Part shown: one piece after another, positions 1-8,989 of the stretch | How the letters are laid out: each line of letters starts with the position of its first letter | Position numbering within the stretch: position 1 is the stretch's first letter | Assembly: GCA_902774185.1 (NCBI GenBank) | Contig: CACYHE010000015.1 | Coordinates: forward strand, 1-43,560 | Origin: an uncultured Bacteroidales bacterium | GTDB lineage: Bacteria > Bacteroidota > Bacteroidia > Bacteroidales > Paludibacteraceae | Length of the DNA stretch: 43,560 nucleotides | Direction: 5' to 3' | Position numbers and translations under genes: made by a program | Notes under the pieces: generated by a model | What the model saw: only the letters and a program-made list of their open reading frames with translations | Databases searched by the model: none | What the model was told of the DNA's origin: nothing

Positions 1-2
1 TT

Positions 3-128
3 CCCAATGTTCGCTCACTGTTCATCATCCATGGTCAGCGGTATATCTGCGAGAAGATAACCGCCAACTTCACGGAAAACGGAATGTCAGAGCTGATGAA
101 AGGAGAGTTTTGGCTGGTCGAGGATTAA
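3..128 (+). CDS. C-terminal fragment of an unknown protein (partial)
   Basis: An open frame enters from the left edge and ends at the TAA at 126-128, giving 41 residues that end in GEFWLVED. It has no stop in this frame and looks like the end of a normal gene rather than a chance frame. I do not recognise the family. It lies 18 nt from the end of a convergent phage-type integrase, so it probably belongs to the same integrated element. This is inferred from position only. Confidence 0.4.
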   Translation, partial: PNVRSLFIIHGQRYICEKITANFTENGMSELMKGEFWLVED

Positions 129-146
129 CCTCGACCGCCATTGCTC

Positions 147-1383
147 TTAGAATTCTACTGCGTGTGTATTCAGTTTCTCTACAAGGTCTTTGTCGGCATG
201 TTTGCGGACATATCTTGTGGTGATGTTCAGGTCGTGGTGATCTGCAGCCTTCATGACAGTCTTCGCATCCAAGCCATTGTCAAAGAGTCCGGTCAAGCCG
301 CCATCGCGGAGCGAGTAGAGCTGGATGGTCTGAATCAATGCCGGTCTTGTAGCGCATTTTCTGCCATTCCTTTTGATACATCTTCGTGGTGATTGCTTCT
401 TTGCCCGGAGCAAATTTAGGTCCGATTAAGAAGTAATCATTAGGATAGCCGGGAGCGAGTGTATCGGCCAGGATCTGTATCAGTTCATTAGAGAGCACGC
501 AGTCACGCGCATAGCCGTTCTTGGTTTGTCCGGCGTCGAGGTGGATCACCTTGTTAGCAAGGTCAACCTGCCCAACCTTGATACGGCTAATCTCAACTGG
601 ACGGATGAGAGCATTGAAAACAAGCTCGCACACTATCATGTAGCGCGGGTTCTTCTCCATGAAGTACTCACGTATCTTCTTACGGTCTTCTGCAGAAGCC
701 AGTGTGCGCTTCTTTTCTTCCTTCTTCTTGAGCTTGATATCCACGAAAGGATTCATCGTGCAGTATTCCTTCTGTAGCGCCCAAGAGAAGAATGCGCGGA
801 TCTGCTTGAGGATGTTGTTATATCGATTGGCACCGATATGCTTTTCCTCGTGTTGGAGCGCCTTGCCATACTTGCGGGCAGAGCCTTCTTTCGGTCCTGT
901 ATAGGTATAGTCATTATATACCCAATCCATGAACTGAATAGCAAGCGTTTTGGTGAAGTTCTTCATCTCCAACTCATCGCATTTTTTACTCTTGAGCCAT
1001 TTGAGGAGCAGCGCGTTTACGCTCTTGTAATTCTTGAGAGAATCGGGAGCGAGTTTATCACGCGTTTTCTCTTTGATGTACTTATCCATCACGTCATGGA
1101 TAGTCTCATAGTTGCGCACGTTTTGGGTCTCCATGAAGGGTGTCCATCCGGAGAATAATTTGGCATTGATAGCGCAGACCATTTTGTTTGCATACGTGCG
1201 AAATTCCGCAGTAGTACGGAAGCGTTTCTTCATGTCATTAAGGCACATACGCACACGTTCTCTTTCACCCGTAGCAGGGTTGTATGCGTAGTAATCAATG
1301 CGCCATCCGGCTTGGGGTAAGTGTTTCAAAATTGCGGGAGAATAGGGCAATTCCGTGGGGGAAAAATCATGGGTAAAAGTCAT
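147..1383 (-). pseudogene. Phage-type tyrosine recombinase (integrase), frameshifted
   Basis: Site-specific tyrosine recombinase of the Bacteroidota phage/integrative-element kind. The first frame (1383 down) gives 351 good residues: an N-terminal arm, a core-binding helical region (about 90-205) and the start of the catalytic domain, with the first catalytic Arg in RPVEI (about 261) and the beta-hairpin Lys in QTKNG (about 288). Near 325-333 the frame is lost: after the residues GIDS a one-base shift is needed to continue into TIQLYSLRDGG, then ADHHDLNITTRYVRKH with the nucleophilic Tyr, ending at 147. The intact product would be about 411 residues. In this family the box II His is often Tyr (YSLRD), so that is not itself a defect. 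Either the gene is dead, or the reads carry an error, or it is translated by frameshifting; I favour a real or assembly frameshift. It lies just downstream of a broken tRNA-His, the typical position for an element integrase. Confidence 0.88.
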
Positions 1384-1392
1384 TTTTTAAAA

Positions 1393-1421
1393 AGGAGATT
1401 GATTGTGAAAATCAACCTCCT
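1393..1421 (-). promoter_or_regulatory. Hairpin just upstream of the integrase start
   Basis: Twelve-nt arms (AGGAGATTGATT and AATCAACCTCCT, one mismatch) around a 5-nt loop lie 9 nt upstream of the integrase ATG on the minus strand. In the transcript it would place a structured element over the ribosome-binding region. It may limit integrase translation or end readthrough from the tRNA promoter. It has no adequate U-run, so I do not call it a terminator. Confidence 0.5.
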
Positions 1422-1518
1422 AAGCTATATGACTTGCTGGCTAGATTTTGGCTGAGCTTGTTGCCAAATTTCGCCCTAAGTTACTGATTTTGTGGCGTTT
1501 ATGTCGTTTTTCCCATAA

Positions 1519-1574
1519 AACCCACGACACTCGGAACCACAATCCGATGCTCTGCCAACTGAGCTATGACCACC
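1519..1574 (-). tRNA. tRNA-His(GTG), 3'-truncated remnant
   Basis: Read on the minus strand from 1574, the sequence follows a bacterial tRNA-His: the extra 5' G, GTGGTCA acceptor strand, D arm, anticodon stem-loop with GTG, variable loop, and the 5' half of the T arm (GTCGTGGGTT). From 1518 downward the expected TTCGA...CC T-arm half and acceptor 3' strand are absent; the sequence instead reads TTATGGGAAAAACG, which pairs with neither stem. The break is on the side facing the integrase, so the element probably recombined in the T arm and failed to restore the gene. A good promoter lies upstream (1629-1660). Cells would need another tRNA-His copy. Confidence 0.8.
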
Positions 1575-1580
1575 ATAAAC

Positions 1581-1616
1581 ATTTACGATTTGACGATTTA
1601 CGATTTGGTCATTTCG
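1581..1616. repeat. Short tandem array, 7-8 nt period (ATTTACG word)
   Basis: Five degenerate units based on ATTTACG/ATTTGACG lie in the leader between the tRNA-His promoter and the tRNA 5' end. It belongs to the family of short arrays described in the findings. Confidence 0.65.
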
Positions 1617-1628
1617 TAAAAGCGGGTG

Positions 1629-1660
1629 CAAAGGTACTGCTTTTTTTTGAATTGTGCAAA
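1629..1660 (-). promoter_or_regulatory. Promoter of tRNA-His
   Basis: On the minus strand: -33 TTTG, 20-nt spacer, -7 TACCTTTG. This matches the Bacteroidota primary sigma consensus. The predicted start is about 50 nt upstream of the tRNA 5' end. Confidence 0.75.
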
Positions 1661-1709
1661 TTTTTTTGATTTTTTTTGCAAAAAATTTTTATATATGGCA
1701 AAAAAGTTG

Positions 1710-1717
1710 TACCTTTG
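1710..1717 (+). promoter_or_regulatory. Promoter -7 element of the barrel gene
   Basis: TACCTTTG is a perfect -7 box, but no clear TTTG lies 20 nt upstream (T-rich sequence instead). The transcript would begin near 1723. It carries a perfect palindrome, ATGCACATGTGCAT at 1731-1744, in its leader. Confidence 0.6.
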
Positions 1718-1790
1718 TTCGCTTTTTCGTATGCACATGTGCATGCATGCCGGCATACGAGCGCGTAAATTAGGTAATGTACATACACGT

Positions 1791-2750
1791 ATGATAGAGA
1801 AACAAAACTTATCCGGATTAGCAAAGCGCACACTGTTATGTGCCGCTGTTTTGGTTTGTTCGGTCTTGGCAAGTGCCCAAACTTTTCACCGTCGTCACAA
1901 CCCGTTAGAGGGAGGGGATGATTATCATTTCGGTTGGGTAAGCGGAAGTGTCGGTTACTCGATGCTGGACACACATATCCCGGGTGCCAAGTCGCACGGC
2001 AATGCCGGTGGGTCGATAGGCGTAGGATATGAGTTCAGAAATAGCGGTCTATGGGTCAATATGGGTTTGCAGATGAGTTTTCACCGTTCCCGTCTGGCGA
2101 TCGATGAATACACCTTCACCCTTCCGGGACAAGATACGCAGGGAAAGAATGTACAATTATTATACCGTGTGAACGAGACCGACAAGTTACTATGGAACTT
2201 TGTGGACATCCCCATCATGGTGGGTTATTACTATAGCGGATTATATGTGGGCGGAGGTTTGAAATTAAGTTACGCCATCAGTCCTTCGACTACCGCCAAA
2301 GGCGATTATGATCTGAGCGGTAAGTATGCCGAATATCCGGAGCCGATATCCAATCAACCCCAACACTGCTATACGCAATATGAATTTGAGGATAAGAGAG
2401 CGAACAAATTGAATGTAGGCGCTTCGCTGATCGGAGAGATCGGTTATGACTTATTGTCATCAATGCCTACCAGTTCTCGCACCTGCCACGTGCTTAAACT
2501 CGGCTTTTATTTCGAGTACGGACTGAATAATCAGTTAAGCAAATGGGATTCACCTCAGTCCCATATTGAGCCGATAGGAAATACACGCCCCACGCCGGCA
2601 ATGAACGTGCAGGTAAACCCGTATCTAAATACGTTTGCTCAACCGGAACGCACCGTTCCCTTCTATGCAGGCGTTAAGTTGACCTACATGATCGGTGGGA
2701 GCAGAACCGCTAGAGCCGGCTTCCATCACGGGTGCATGTGCTATAATTGA
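1791..2750 (+). CDS. Outer-membrane beta-barrel protein
   Basis: A 319-residue exported protein. I chose ATG 1791 because it directly precedes a good signal peptide (hydrophobic LLCAAVLVCSVLASAQ) and lies downstream of the -7 box; in-frame upstream ATGs would put a cysteine-rich non-signal tail in front. The mature part alternates short Gly/aromatic strands (GYEFRNSGLWVNMGL, VGYYYSGLYVGGGLKLSY, LKLGFYFEYGL), the pattern of small Bacteroidota barrels of the PorT/outer-membrane beta-barrel kind. Its stop codon lies in a 7-nt repeat array, and the giant repeat protein starts 32 nt further on. The pair therefore looks like an operon of a barrel partner and a large surface protein. Family assignment is by pattern; the exact function is unknown. 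Confidence 0.7.
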   Translation: MIEKQNLSGLAKRTLLCAAVLVCSVLASAQTFHRRHNPLEGGDDYHFGWVSGSVGYSMLDTHIPGAKSHGNAGGSIGVGYEFRNSGLWVNMGLQMSFHRSRLAIDEYTFTLPGQDTQGKNVQLLYRVNETDKLLWNFVDIPIMVGYYYSGLYVGGGLKLSYAISPSTTAKGDYDLSGKYAEYPEPISNQPQHCYTQYEFEDKRANKLNVGASLIGEIGYDLLSSMPTSSRTCHVLKLGFYFEYGLNNQLSKWDSPQSHIEPIGNTRPTPAMNVQVNPYLNTFAQPERTVPFYAGVKLTYMIGGSRTARAGFHHGCMCYN

Positions 2751-2781
2751 TAGTTGACAGTTGAAAGTGGAGAGTTGAATT
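2747..2781. repeat. Heptanucleotide array (TTGAAAG word), 5 units
   Basis: Five exact-length 7-nt units of the TTGANAG type fill the whole space between the barrel gene and the giant gene. The first unit contains the TGA stop of the barrel gene. Confidence 0.85.
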
Positions 2782-2782
2782 T

Positions 2783-5700
2783 ATGAAAAGAAAACCAATA
2801 CTGCGATTAATGATTTGCATGGCGATGCTGGTAGCATCCCAAGTGATCTACGGTGCCATACCGGAAGAGACCGACGTACAAACCGTCTGCCTGGCAGAGG
2901 GTGAGGCCTTTGAATGGTATGGTAAGAACTATACGAACTCGGGTTCTTATGAGTATCTCGAGAAAGATCAATACGAGCAGGATAGTGTCTTGCACATTCT
3001 CAAACTGACCGTCAATAGGGCGTACTATATCACCCGGCGTATTCCTGTGTGCGACCAGAGTTCGCTCTACTATAACGGTACAATCTATACAGAGGACACC
3101 GATATCGTGGAGAATCTTCATACCGTAAATAATTGCGACAGTATCATCACTACCGAGATTCGTTTCGGTCAAGAGTTCCGCAGACGGGATACGATGATCA
3201 TCCATGCCAGCGATGCCAAACCGATCTATTGGCACGAGATGGAAGTGAAGGGTCCCGGTTTAATGACCGACCATTATATCAACCAACAAGGTTGTGACTC
3301 GGTATATGAGGTGATGGTCTTTATCGAAGAAGATAATGTCCGCTTGACGACAGCTTCAATCTGTAAGGTGGATACCCCCTATGTTTGGCGTGACTACAAA
3401 TACTCCGACGTTGGTGTTTATTACAAAGATGACACCATTTGGACAAAAGATAAAAGCAGAGACTCCCTCATCTATCGTTTGTACCTGACGATCAACGACA
3501 ACCCGGAGAGAACCTACTCCATCAATCTCTGTCCCGGTAGTATTCAGACTTATCGAGGCAAGGTGTATCAGACTGAAGGTGTGTATTACGATACCATTCC
3601 TTCCGTCACCGGCTGTGACACCATCACCAAGATCGTTGTTACCAACCTGTCGGACCATATTCAGGTAGATAGTATTCGGTTATGGCCCGGAAAGACCTAT
3701 ACATGGAGAAACGACAGCACCTATACCTATTTAGATGCAAATCGCCAAGACATCTTTATCAGCGGTACCAACCAATACGGGTGCGATAGTTCCTATCGAC
3801 TGATTATCACGTACATTCCTATGTTTGAGAAGACTGAGGATGTCGATTTCTGTTGGTCTAAAGAAGAACCGTATTACTTTTGGCACGGTAAATTCCAATT
3901 AAGTAAAGACACCACTGTCTATGATACCGTCCTCGCTAAATTCCAAACAGAACTGGATACGGCGTATACGCTCAACCTGCATATGCGTTATGCGTCCGCT
4001 CCAACCTATTTGTACCGGGAGATATGCAGTTTAGGCGCAGGTGTGGAGGACTTCCCGGACATCAAGGAGGAAGGCATTCATTACGATACCTTGACCAACC
4101 AATACGGATGCGACTCGGTGCTGGTCATCAACGTCAAGTATAACCCGCAGAATATCACGTTCTACGACCGTGTCAAATACGGTACTACGGTCAATTGGTA
4201 CGGTCAGGAACTGGGAGCAGAAGAAGGTATTTATGACTACATACCGGATAATCATATTGTCGGTCTTTGCGATACGATTTATCACTGTAACCTCAAATGG
4301 TGGTATCCTTTTGCCAGAAACTACGATGACACCATATGCGAGCAACGCTTGGCGAATGGCGAGATGTATATATGGAAACAAGACCCGTATGAGATTGCTT
4401 TCCGTCTGAACAAAGATGCAAACGGTTATCGGGATTCTATCTTCTACAACCAAGACTCGACCTATTCACTACATCTGCATGTGGTTAAACAGAATATCCA
4501 CCGGGATACGATCCATCTGTGCGAAGGTAGTTCCTATTCGGTAACGTGGAGCGACGGAAGTACGCGTATTCTGAATACCGAAGGATATTATTTGGATACC
4601 TTCCCTGCTATCGGAGCCAACCGTCAGGGCTGCGACAGTATCATCGAGTATTTCGTAGTCGTTCATAAGCCTGACCGCAGAACGCTACCGGATGCTCATG
4701 TAGCAGATACTGCCAAGCAGTATGTATGGGAGATACGGGAATGGAACAAGAAGATCACGTTGCCGGTTCATAAAGAGTTAGGTTACGAGTTCTTCTACGA
4801 CACCCTCCGCTCCAACTCTTTCGGGTGCGATAGTGTGATCTACCGGTTGAAGTTGATCATAGACACGACGTATTTCTTCGAGGAAAAGATCACCATATGT
4901 CATCCTTACACCTGGGAAGGGCACCTGTTGCAAGGCAAGCCCTATATCGTGGAGAAATCCGGAGTTTATTGGGATAGTCTGCGTACCAAAGTAACCAATG
5001 TGGACAGTGTGTATAAACTGGTTGTGGATACGTTCCCCAATTATCTGATTCGTGAGAATGTGGTAATCTGTCAAGGAGACTCGGCTGATTTCTTCGGAGA
5101 GCGAATCAGGACAGCAGGTATCTACCGTCACACGGATCTTACCGTAGATGGTTGTGACTCCATCACGGAATGGATTGTTAATATTATTCCGGTGGCTTCG
5201 CCTACGGTTATTGAGATCAACCGTTCGGACAAGGAGATTCCTTACACATGGGAGCGTCGTAATGCCGATGGTTCCCTCAAAAACACGTCCTCCTACAGTT
5301 GGCCGGGACTCTATCGCGATACCGTCAAGTCTTCCCGTGCTTGTGATAGTATTTTGATCTTGGACCTCAAGGTTTGGCCTACCTACAAAGTAACGGTAAA
5401 AGATACCGTTTGTGCCTCCTCGTTACCCTACGAATGGCACAATCGATTATTCAACTCCGATACGGTCTATGTCGATTCGATGCAAACCGTGATGCATTAT
5501 GACTCTATCGTCACCTTGGAATTAAAAGTATTAAAAACGGACATCACGGAGATACCTATTAACATGTGTTTTGGGCAACCCTACACCTATAACAAAATCA
5601 CTTATACCCAAGGCGGAAGATATACCCAACGCTTGACCAATTCGCTTGGCTGCGACAGTATCATCGTGCTGCAGATCAAAGAATTAGGACAAATCATGAC

Positions 5701-8422
5701 CAGCCAAAGTGTACACGTGAACGATTCCTTCACTTGGGTGGTTCCCGGTAAACCGGTCAGCCATACGTACTACGACTCAGGCACCTATTACGATACTGTA
5801 CCTGCCTCGAACGGTTGCGACAGTATATTGGAGTTACGCCTCACTATCCATGCCAAGATAGTGCTTGACCAACGCACGATACAGGAATGTGAAGACAACC
5901 TACCCTACCTCTGGCGTTCCGTTAAACCGCTCTATAACGATACCATCCTATTGGATACCGTCAAGTCGGACATCACGGATACGATCCATGTGGTTGATTT
6001 CAAAGTACTGCGTGCTTCAAGAGATACCATTCATCCTATCCTTTGCGAAGGGGATTTCTATGACTATAGCGGTAAGCGTTACATGCGTGATACTTTGATT
6101 CACGACACCACCTATTCGGAATTGGGCTGCGCCAAGACGATTTACTCCATTGACCTTCGTTTCCGAAAAGTAAACAACCAGGATATCCCGTTGAAGACCA
6201 GTGACAAGAAACCCTACACATGGATATCACCGGCAGGGAATACCTTTATCATCCCTACCCAAAATATCAGTACCCACCAAGTGGAACGTACCGATACGGT
6301 GCGTTACAAGGACGGAAAATGTGACTCCATTCGGTATCATCTGATCCTTTCAATCGGGCAAACCTATTATTTCTCCGACTCTATTCACCTCTGTCTGCCG
6401 GACACAATCGAATGGCACGGACAACAGATTACGAAGGGTGGTATTTATTACGATAGCTTACAGACGAAAGGATTCGCATTCGACAGTATCTACGAATTGC
6501 GAGTCGGAGCCCACAACGATACTATCATTAGAGAGAACTATAGTATTCCTGCCGGAACGACGATTAAGATTCACGGAATCGAGATCACGGAAACAGGTAA
6601 ACATACGAAGCAGTATATCGACCAACATGGTTGCGACAGTATCTATGAGTTCAATGTGAATGTGGTTCATCCCAAAGTGGTTATTAACAGAGATACAACG
6701 ATCTGCGAAGGTGATTTCGCGCCGTTCTACGGCAAGACATACACCAAAGAAGGAACGTATCAATATATCTCCCAAAGCGGTGACTCCGTTGTGAACCTGA
6801 CACTGCACGTTAATCGAACGAGCCTGACCCGCTTAGATACAGTGATCGCGTCCTACGTGAATCCTCCTTATGTCATCCATAACAAGGAGTACAGGCAGGC
6901 AGGTATGTATTACGACACGTTGGTGAACCGCTTCCATTGTGATAGTGTGATCTTAATCAATCTGGTCATCACGGATCACTATTCTGATTGGGACGCAATA
7001 CCGCTTTGCCCGGGTGCACAACTGGAGATAGAAGGTCACGTCATTACCAAAGCCGGTCTGTACACCTTCACTCTTCCATCGCACACACAACTGATGGACA
7101 GTCTGCATTGCGTACACGTCTATGATGCGCCGGCATTTGACCTGGAACCGGTGAAAAGGGAGATCTGTCAAGGAGATACCGTTGAGTATGGAGGTAAGAA
7201 ATTCACTACCACCGGTAATTATGAACTGCGTTTCACCTCGTCTAAAGGTTGCGACAGTATCATGCACTTGGATCTCACCGTATATCCTACCTATCATCAT
7301 GATACTGTCATTTATAAAACAGATTACGACAAACCCATCAAGTGGTTTAACTCCACCTATGACTCAACCGGTGTCTATCAACATAGAGAACCCACGCTCG
7401 GTCATATGTGTGACAGTACGTTCACCCTTAAGTTGACAGTGGTAGAAACCCAACGCGACACAGTGGAAGACAGTATTTGTGGCGGCATGTCTTATACCTG
7501 GCGGGGTAAGGAATATACCCAAACAGGCTGCTACCGGGATACCGTACGCATGCTGGATGTAAAACAGTCCTATATCCATACCTTGCTGCTGGATGTGAAA
7601 GATCCGATTGTCATTACTTCTGCCAAGATAGAGGAGGATATATGCGCTGACGCAGAAAGTTTCGATATCACCTTGTCCTTCCGTGGCGGAACACCGAAGA
7701 AGTATAACATCCGCTTTGACGAGGTAGCAAAGAAAGCCGGCTTTGTGGATATCGTAGATGAGCCCTTCGACCAAACGCTCAAAGCACATATCGCACTACC
7801 GCAATTCAAAAATGTGGTTTATCAAAATCACACCGCTTATGTACAACCGAACTACTACAGCCTGCGTATTGAGTTGGATAACGACATATGCGGTATTGAA
7901 CGCTCCGACAGTATCGAGATGCTGATTCGTTACCCGAGTTGGGTAATCGAGCAGAACTGGGGAGATATCGTCATGCCACTGAGTGCGGAGTATAACGGCG
8001 GCTATGAGTTCATCAAGACAGAATGGTACGTGAACCATGTGCTGCAACCAAGCACAGGCACCGGTTACCTGCAGAGCCCGAACTTATTCCCAGGCGATGA
8101 AGTAATGATGATGGCTATACGTAAGGGCGAGAATAAAGCGGTACCGAGTTGTGCTATTGTAATCAGCGATTTCAGTACCAAGGTACATGACACGCCGGTC
8201 ATCGTCTATCCGACACAGGCGCCGAGACATGCACCCGTTGTAACGATAGCGGCACAACAAAGAGGTACATATGCCATCTATTCGTTCACCGGAACGCTGA
8301 TCACCGAAGGCAACTTGATCGACGGAGACACACAAGTAAGACTTCCGGCTGTCAGCGGAATGTACTTCATCCATACGACATTGGATCAAGAAAGTCAAAC
8401 GCACAAAGTGCTGATCTATTAA
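2783..8422 (+). CDS. Giant secreted repeat protein with T9SS-like C-terminal domain
   Basis: An 1879-residue protein starting with a signal peptide (MKRKPILRLMICMAMLVASQ). From about residue 30 to 1590 it consists of about 28 degenerate units of 45-70 residues. Each has a Trp/Tyr-Gly 'WHGK-Y' turn, a 'G-YYDT' strand, and a closing GCDSI-type motif followed by a beta strand. Well-preserved GCDS copies alternate with eroded ones (for example NVDSV, ELDTA, GCAKT). A non-repeat Ig-like region follows (about 1590-1800). The last 75 residues (VIVYPTQAP ... GTYAIYSFTG ... GMYFIHTT ... HKVLIY) resemble a T9SS type A sorting domain. It is probably secreted by the type IX system and held at the surface, with the upstream barrel as partner. 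The ligand is unknown. It is followed by a strong bidirectional terminator. Confidence 0.85.
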   Translation: MKRKPILRLMICMAMLVASQVIYGAIPEETDVQTVCLAEGEAFEWYGKNYTNSGSYEYLEKDQYEQDSVLHILKLTVNRAYYITRRIPVCDQSSLYYNGTIYTEDTDIVENLHTVNNCDSIITTEIRFGQEFRRRDTMIIHASDAKPIYWHEMEVKGPGLMTDHYINQQGCDSVYEVMVFIEEDNVRLTTASICKVDTPYVWRDYKYSDVGVYYKDDTIWTKDKSRDSLIYRLYLTINDNPERTYSINLCPGSIQTYRGKVYQTEGVYYDTIPSVTGCDTITKIVVTNLSDHIQVDSIRLWPGKTYTWRNDSTYTYLDANRQDIFISGTNQYGCDSSYRLIITYIPMFEKTEDVDFCWSKEEPYYFWHGKFQLSKDTTVYDTVLAKFQTELDTAYTLNLHMRYASAPTYLYREICSLGAGVEDFPDIKEEGIHYDTLTNQYGCDSVLVINVKYNPQNITFYDRVKYGTTVNWYGQELGAEEGIYDYIPDNHIVGLCDTIYHCNLKWWYPFARNYDDTICEQRLANGEMYIWKQDPYEIAFRLNKDANGYRDSIFYNQDSTYSLHLHVVKQNIHRDTIHLCEGSSYSVTWSDGSTRILNTEGYYLDTFPAIGANRQGCDSIIEYFVVVHKPDRRTLPDAHVADTAKQYVWEIREWNKKITLPVHKELGYEFFYDTLRSNSFGCDSVIYRLKLIIDTTYFFEEKITICHPYTWEGHLLQGKPYIVEKSGVYWDSLRTKVTNVDSVYKLVVDTFPNYLIRENVVICQGDSADFFGERIRTAGIYRHTDLTVDGCDSITEWIVNIIPVASPTVIEINRSDKEIPYTWERRNADGSLKNTSSYSWPGLYRDTVKSSRACDSILILDLKVWPTYKVTVKDTVCASSLPYEWHNRLFNSDTVYVDSMQTVMHYDSIVTLELKVLKTDITEIPINMCFGQPYTYNKITYTQGGRYTQRLTNSLGCDSIIVLQIKELGQIMTSQSVHVNDSFTWVVPGKPVSHTYYDSGTYYDTVPASNGCDSILELRLTIHAKIVLDQRTIQECEDNLPYLWRSVKPLYNDTILLDTVKSDITDTIHVVDFKVLRASRDTIHPILCEGDFYDYSGKRYMRDTLIHDTTYSELGCAKTIYSIDLRFRKVNNQDIPLKTSDKKPYTWISPAGNTFIIPTQNISTHQVERTDTVRYKDGKCDSIRYHLILSIGQTYYFSDSIHLCLPDTIEWHGQQITKGGIYYDSLQTKGFAFDSIYELRVGAHNDTIIRENYSIPAGTTIKIHGIEITETGKHTKQYIDQHGCDSIYEFNVNVVHPKVVINRDTTICEGDFAPFYGKTYTKEGTYQYISQSGDSVVNLTLHVNRTSLTRLDTVIASYVNPPYVIHNKEYRQAGMYYDTLVNRFHCDSVILINLVITDHYSDWDAIPLCPGAQLEIEGHVITKAGLYTFTLPSHTQLMDSLHCVHVYDAPAFDLEPVKREICQGDTVEYGGKKFTTTGNYELRFTSSKGCDSIMHLDLTVYPTYHHDTVIYKTDYDKPIKWFNSTYDSTGVYQHREPTLGHMCDSTFTLKLTVVETQRDTVEDSICGGMSYTWRGKEYTQTGCYRDTVRMLDVKQSYIHTLLLDVKDPIVITSAKIEEDICADAESFDITLSFRGGTPKKYNIRFDEVAKKAGFVDIVDEPFDQTLKAHIALPQFKNVVYQNHTAYVQPNYYSLRIELDNDICGIERSDSIEMLIRYPSWVIEQNWGDIVMPLSAEYNGGYEFIKTEWYVNHVLQPSTGTGYLQSPNLFPGDEVMMMAIRKGENKAVPSCAIVISDFSTKVHDTPVIVYPTQAPRHAPVVTIAAQQRGTYAIYSFTGTLITEGNLIDGDTQVRLPAVSGMYFIHTTLDQESQTHKVLIY

Positions 8423-8425
8423 ACA

Positions 8426-8459
8426 AAATACCCTCGCGAACTAATCGCGAGGGTATTTT
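8426..8459. terminator. Bidirectional rho-independent terminator
   Basis: A perfect stem (TACCCTCGCGA with its complement) around loop ACTAA is flanked by A-run and T-run. It can therefore end both the plus-strand giant gene and the minus-strand nrdDG operon that converge here. Confidence 0.93.
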
Positions 8460-8467
8460 ATGAAATC

Positions 8468-8956
8468 TCAAATGTCAAATGTCTTTTTCCAAAAAGACGC
8501 CGTGCTATCCTGCCATTCATCTCCTACCCGTTTATAGAGACGCTGGTTGGTAGTAGGCGATTTAAGTCCGCCAAGACTCTCTATATACGGCCCGAGTTTG
8601 ACGTAGTCAAAGGGATTCTGAGTATTCGGAATAATCTGATTTTTCGGAGTATTCGGATAAGTCGGACGCCCGCTATACCATGCCGTTTTTAACCCGCTGT
8701 CCTTTATATATTCGGCCCATCGGGCTACTTCTTCCGGTTCCGCGTCACCGCCCATAAAAGCCACACAAGTGATCATCGCACCGTAACGTGCAAGAAGACC
8801 GTTCAGCAATTCCTCATTCAGCGGTTCACCGATATCATCTGCCAGATGCGGACTATGACATCCCGGACAGTGACAAGGACAATTGGAGAGATTAAGGGCG
8901 AGTGTTACCTCGCCCGGAATCTCTTGAAAGACTATATCAAATGATGCTACTTTCAT
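8468..8956 (-). CDS. nrdG: Anaerobic ribonucleotide reductase activating protein
   Basis: A radical-SAM activase of 162 residues that installs the glycyl radical on NrdD. The cluster-binding motif CxxxCxxC is visible in NCPCHCPGCHSP (about residues 25-36), followed by MGGDAEP and the KLGPY and TTNQRLY segments typical of the Bacteroidota form. It lies 20 nt downstream of nrdD, so it is co-transcribed. Two oddities: residues around YPNTPKNQIIPNTQNP are encoded by a 9-nt tandem array that looks inserted in a loop, and the last residues plus the stop codon (KTFDI-stop) lie in ATTTGAC-type heptanucleotide repeats. Confidence 0.93.
   Translation of the reverse strand: MKVASFDIVFQEIPGEVTLALNLSNCPCHCPGCHSPHLADDIGEPLNEELLNGLLARYGAMITCVAFMGGDAEPEEVARWAEYIKDSGLKTAWYSGRPTYPNTPKNQIIPNTQNPFDYVKLGPYIESLGGLKSPTTNQRLYKRVGDEWQDSTASFWKKTFDI
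8615..8668. repeat. In-frame 9-nt tandem array inside nrdG
   Basis: Six units with consensus ATTCGGAGT encode, on the minus strand, the loop residues YPNTPKNQIIPNTQNP. The same word recurs in the amidase gene (25866-25928), where it encodes a Thr/Pro linker. Confidence 0.75.
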
Positions 8957-8989
8957 TAGCTGTTAGCTGTTGGCTGTTAGCACTTAGGC
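8956..8989. repeat. Heptanucleotide array (TTAGCTG/TTGGCTG word) between nrdD and nrdG
   Basis: Four to five 7-nt units span the intergenic gap and reach into the last codons of nrdD, supplying its TAA stop. The same word occurs in frame within the DUF2520 gene at 18602-18644. Confidence 0.8.
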
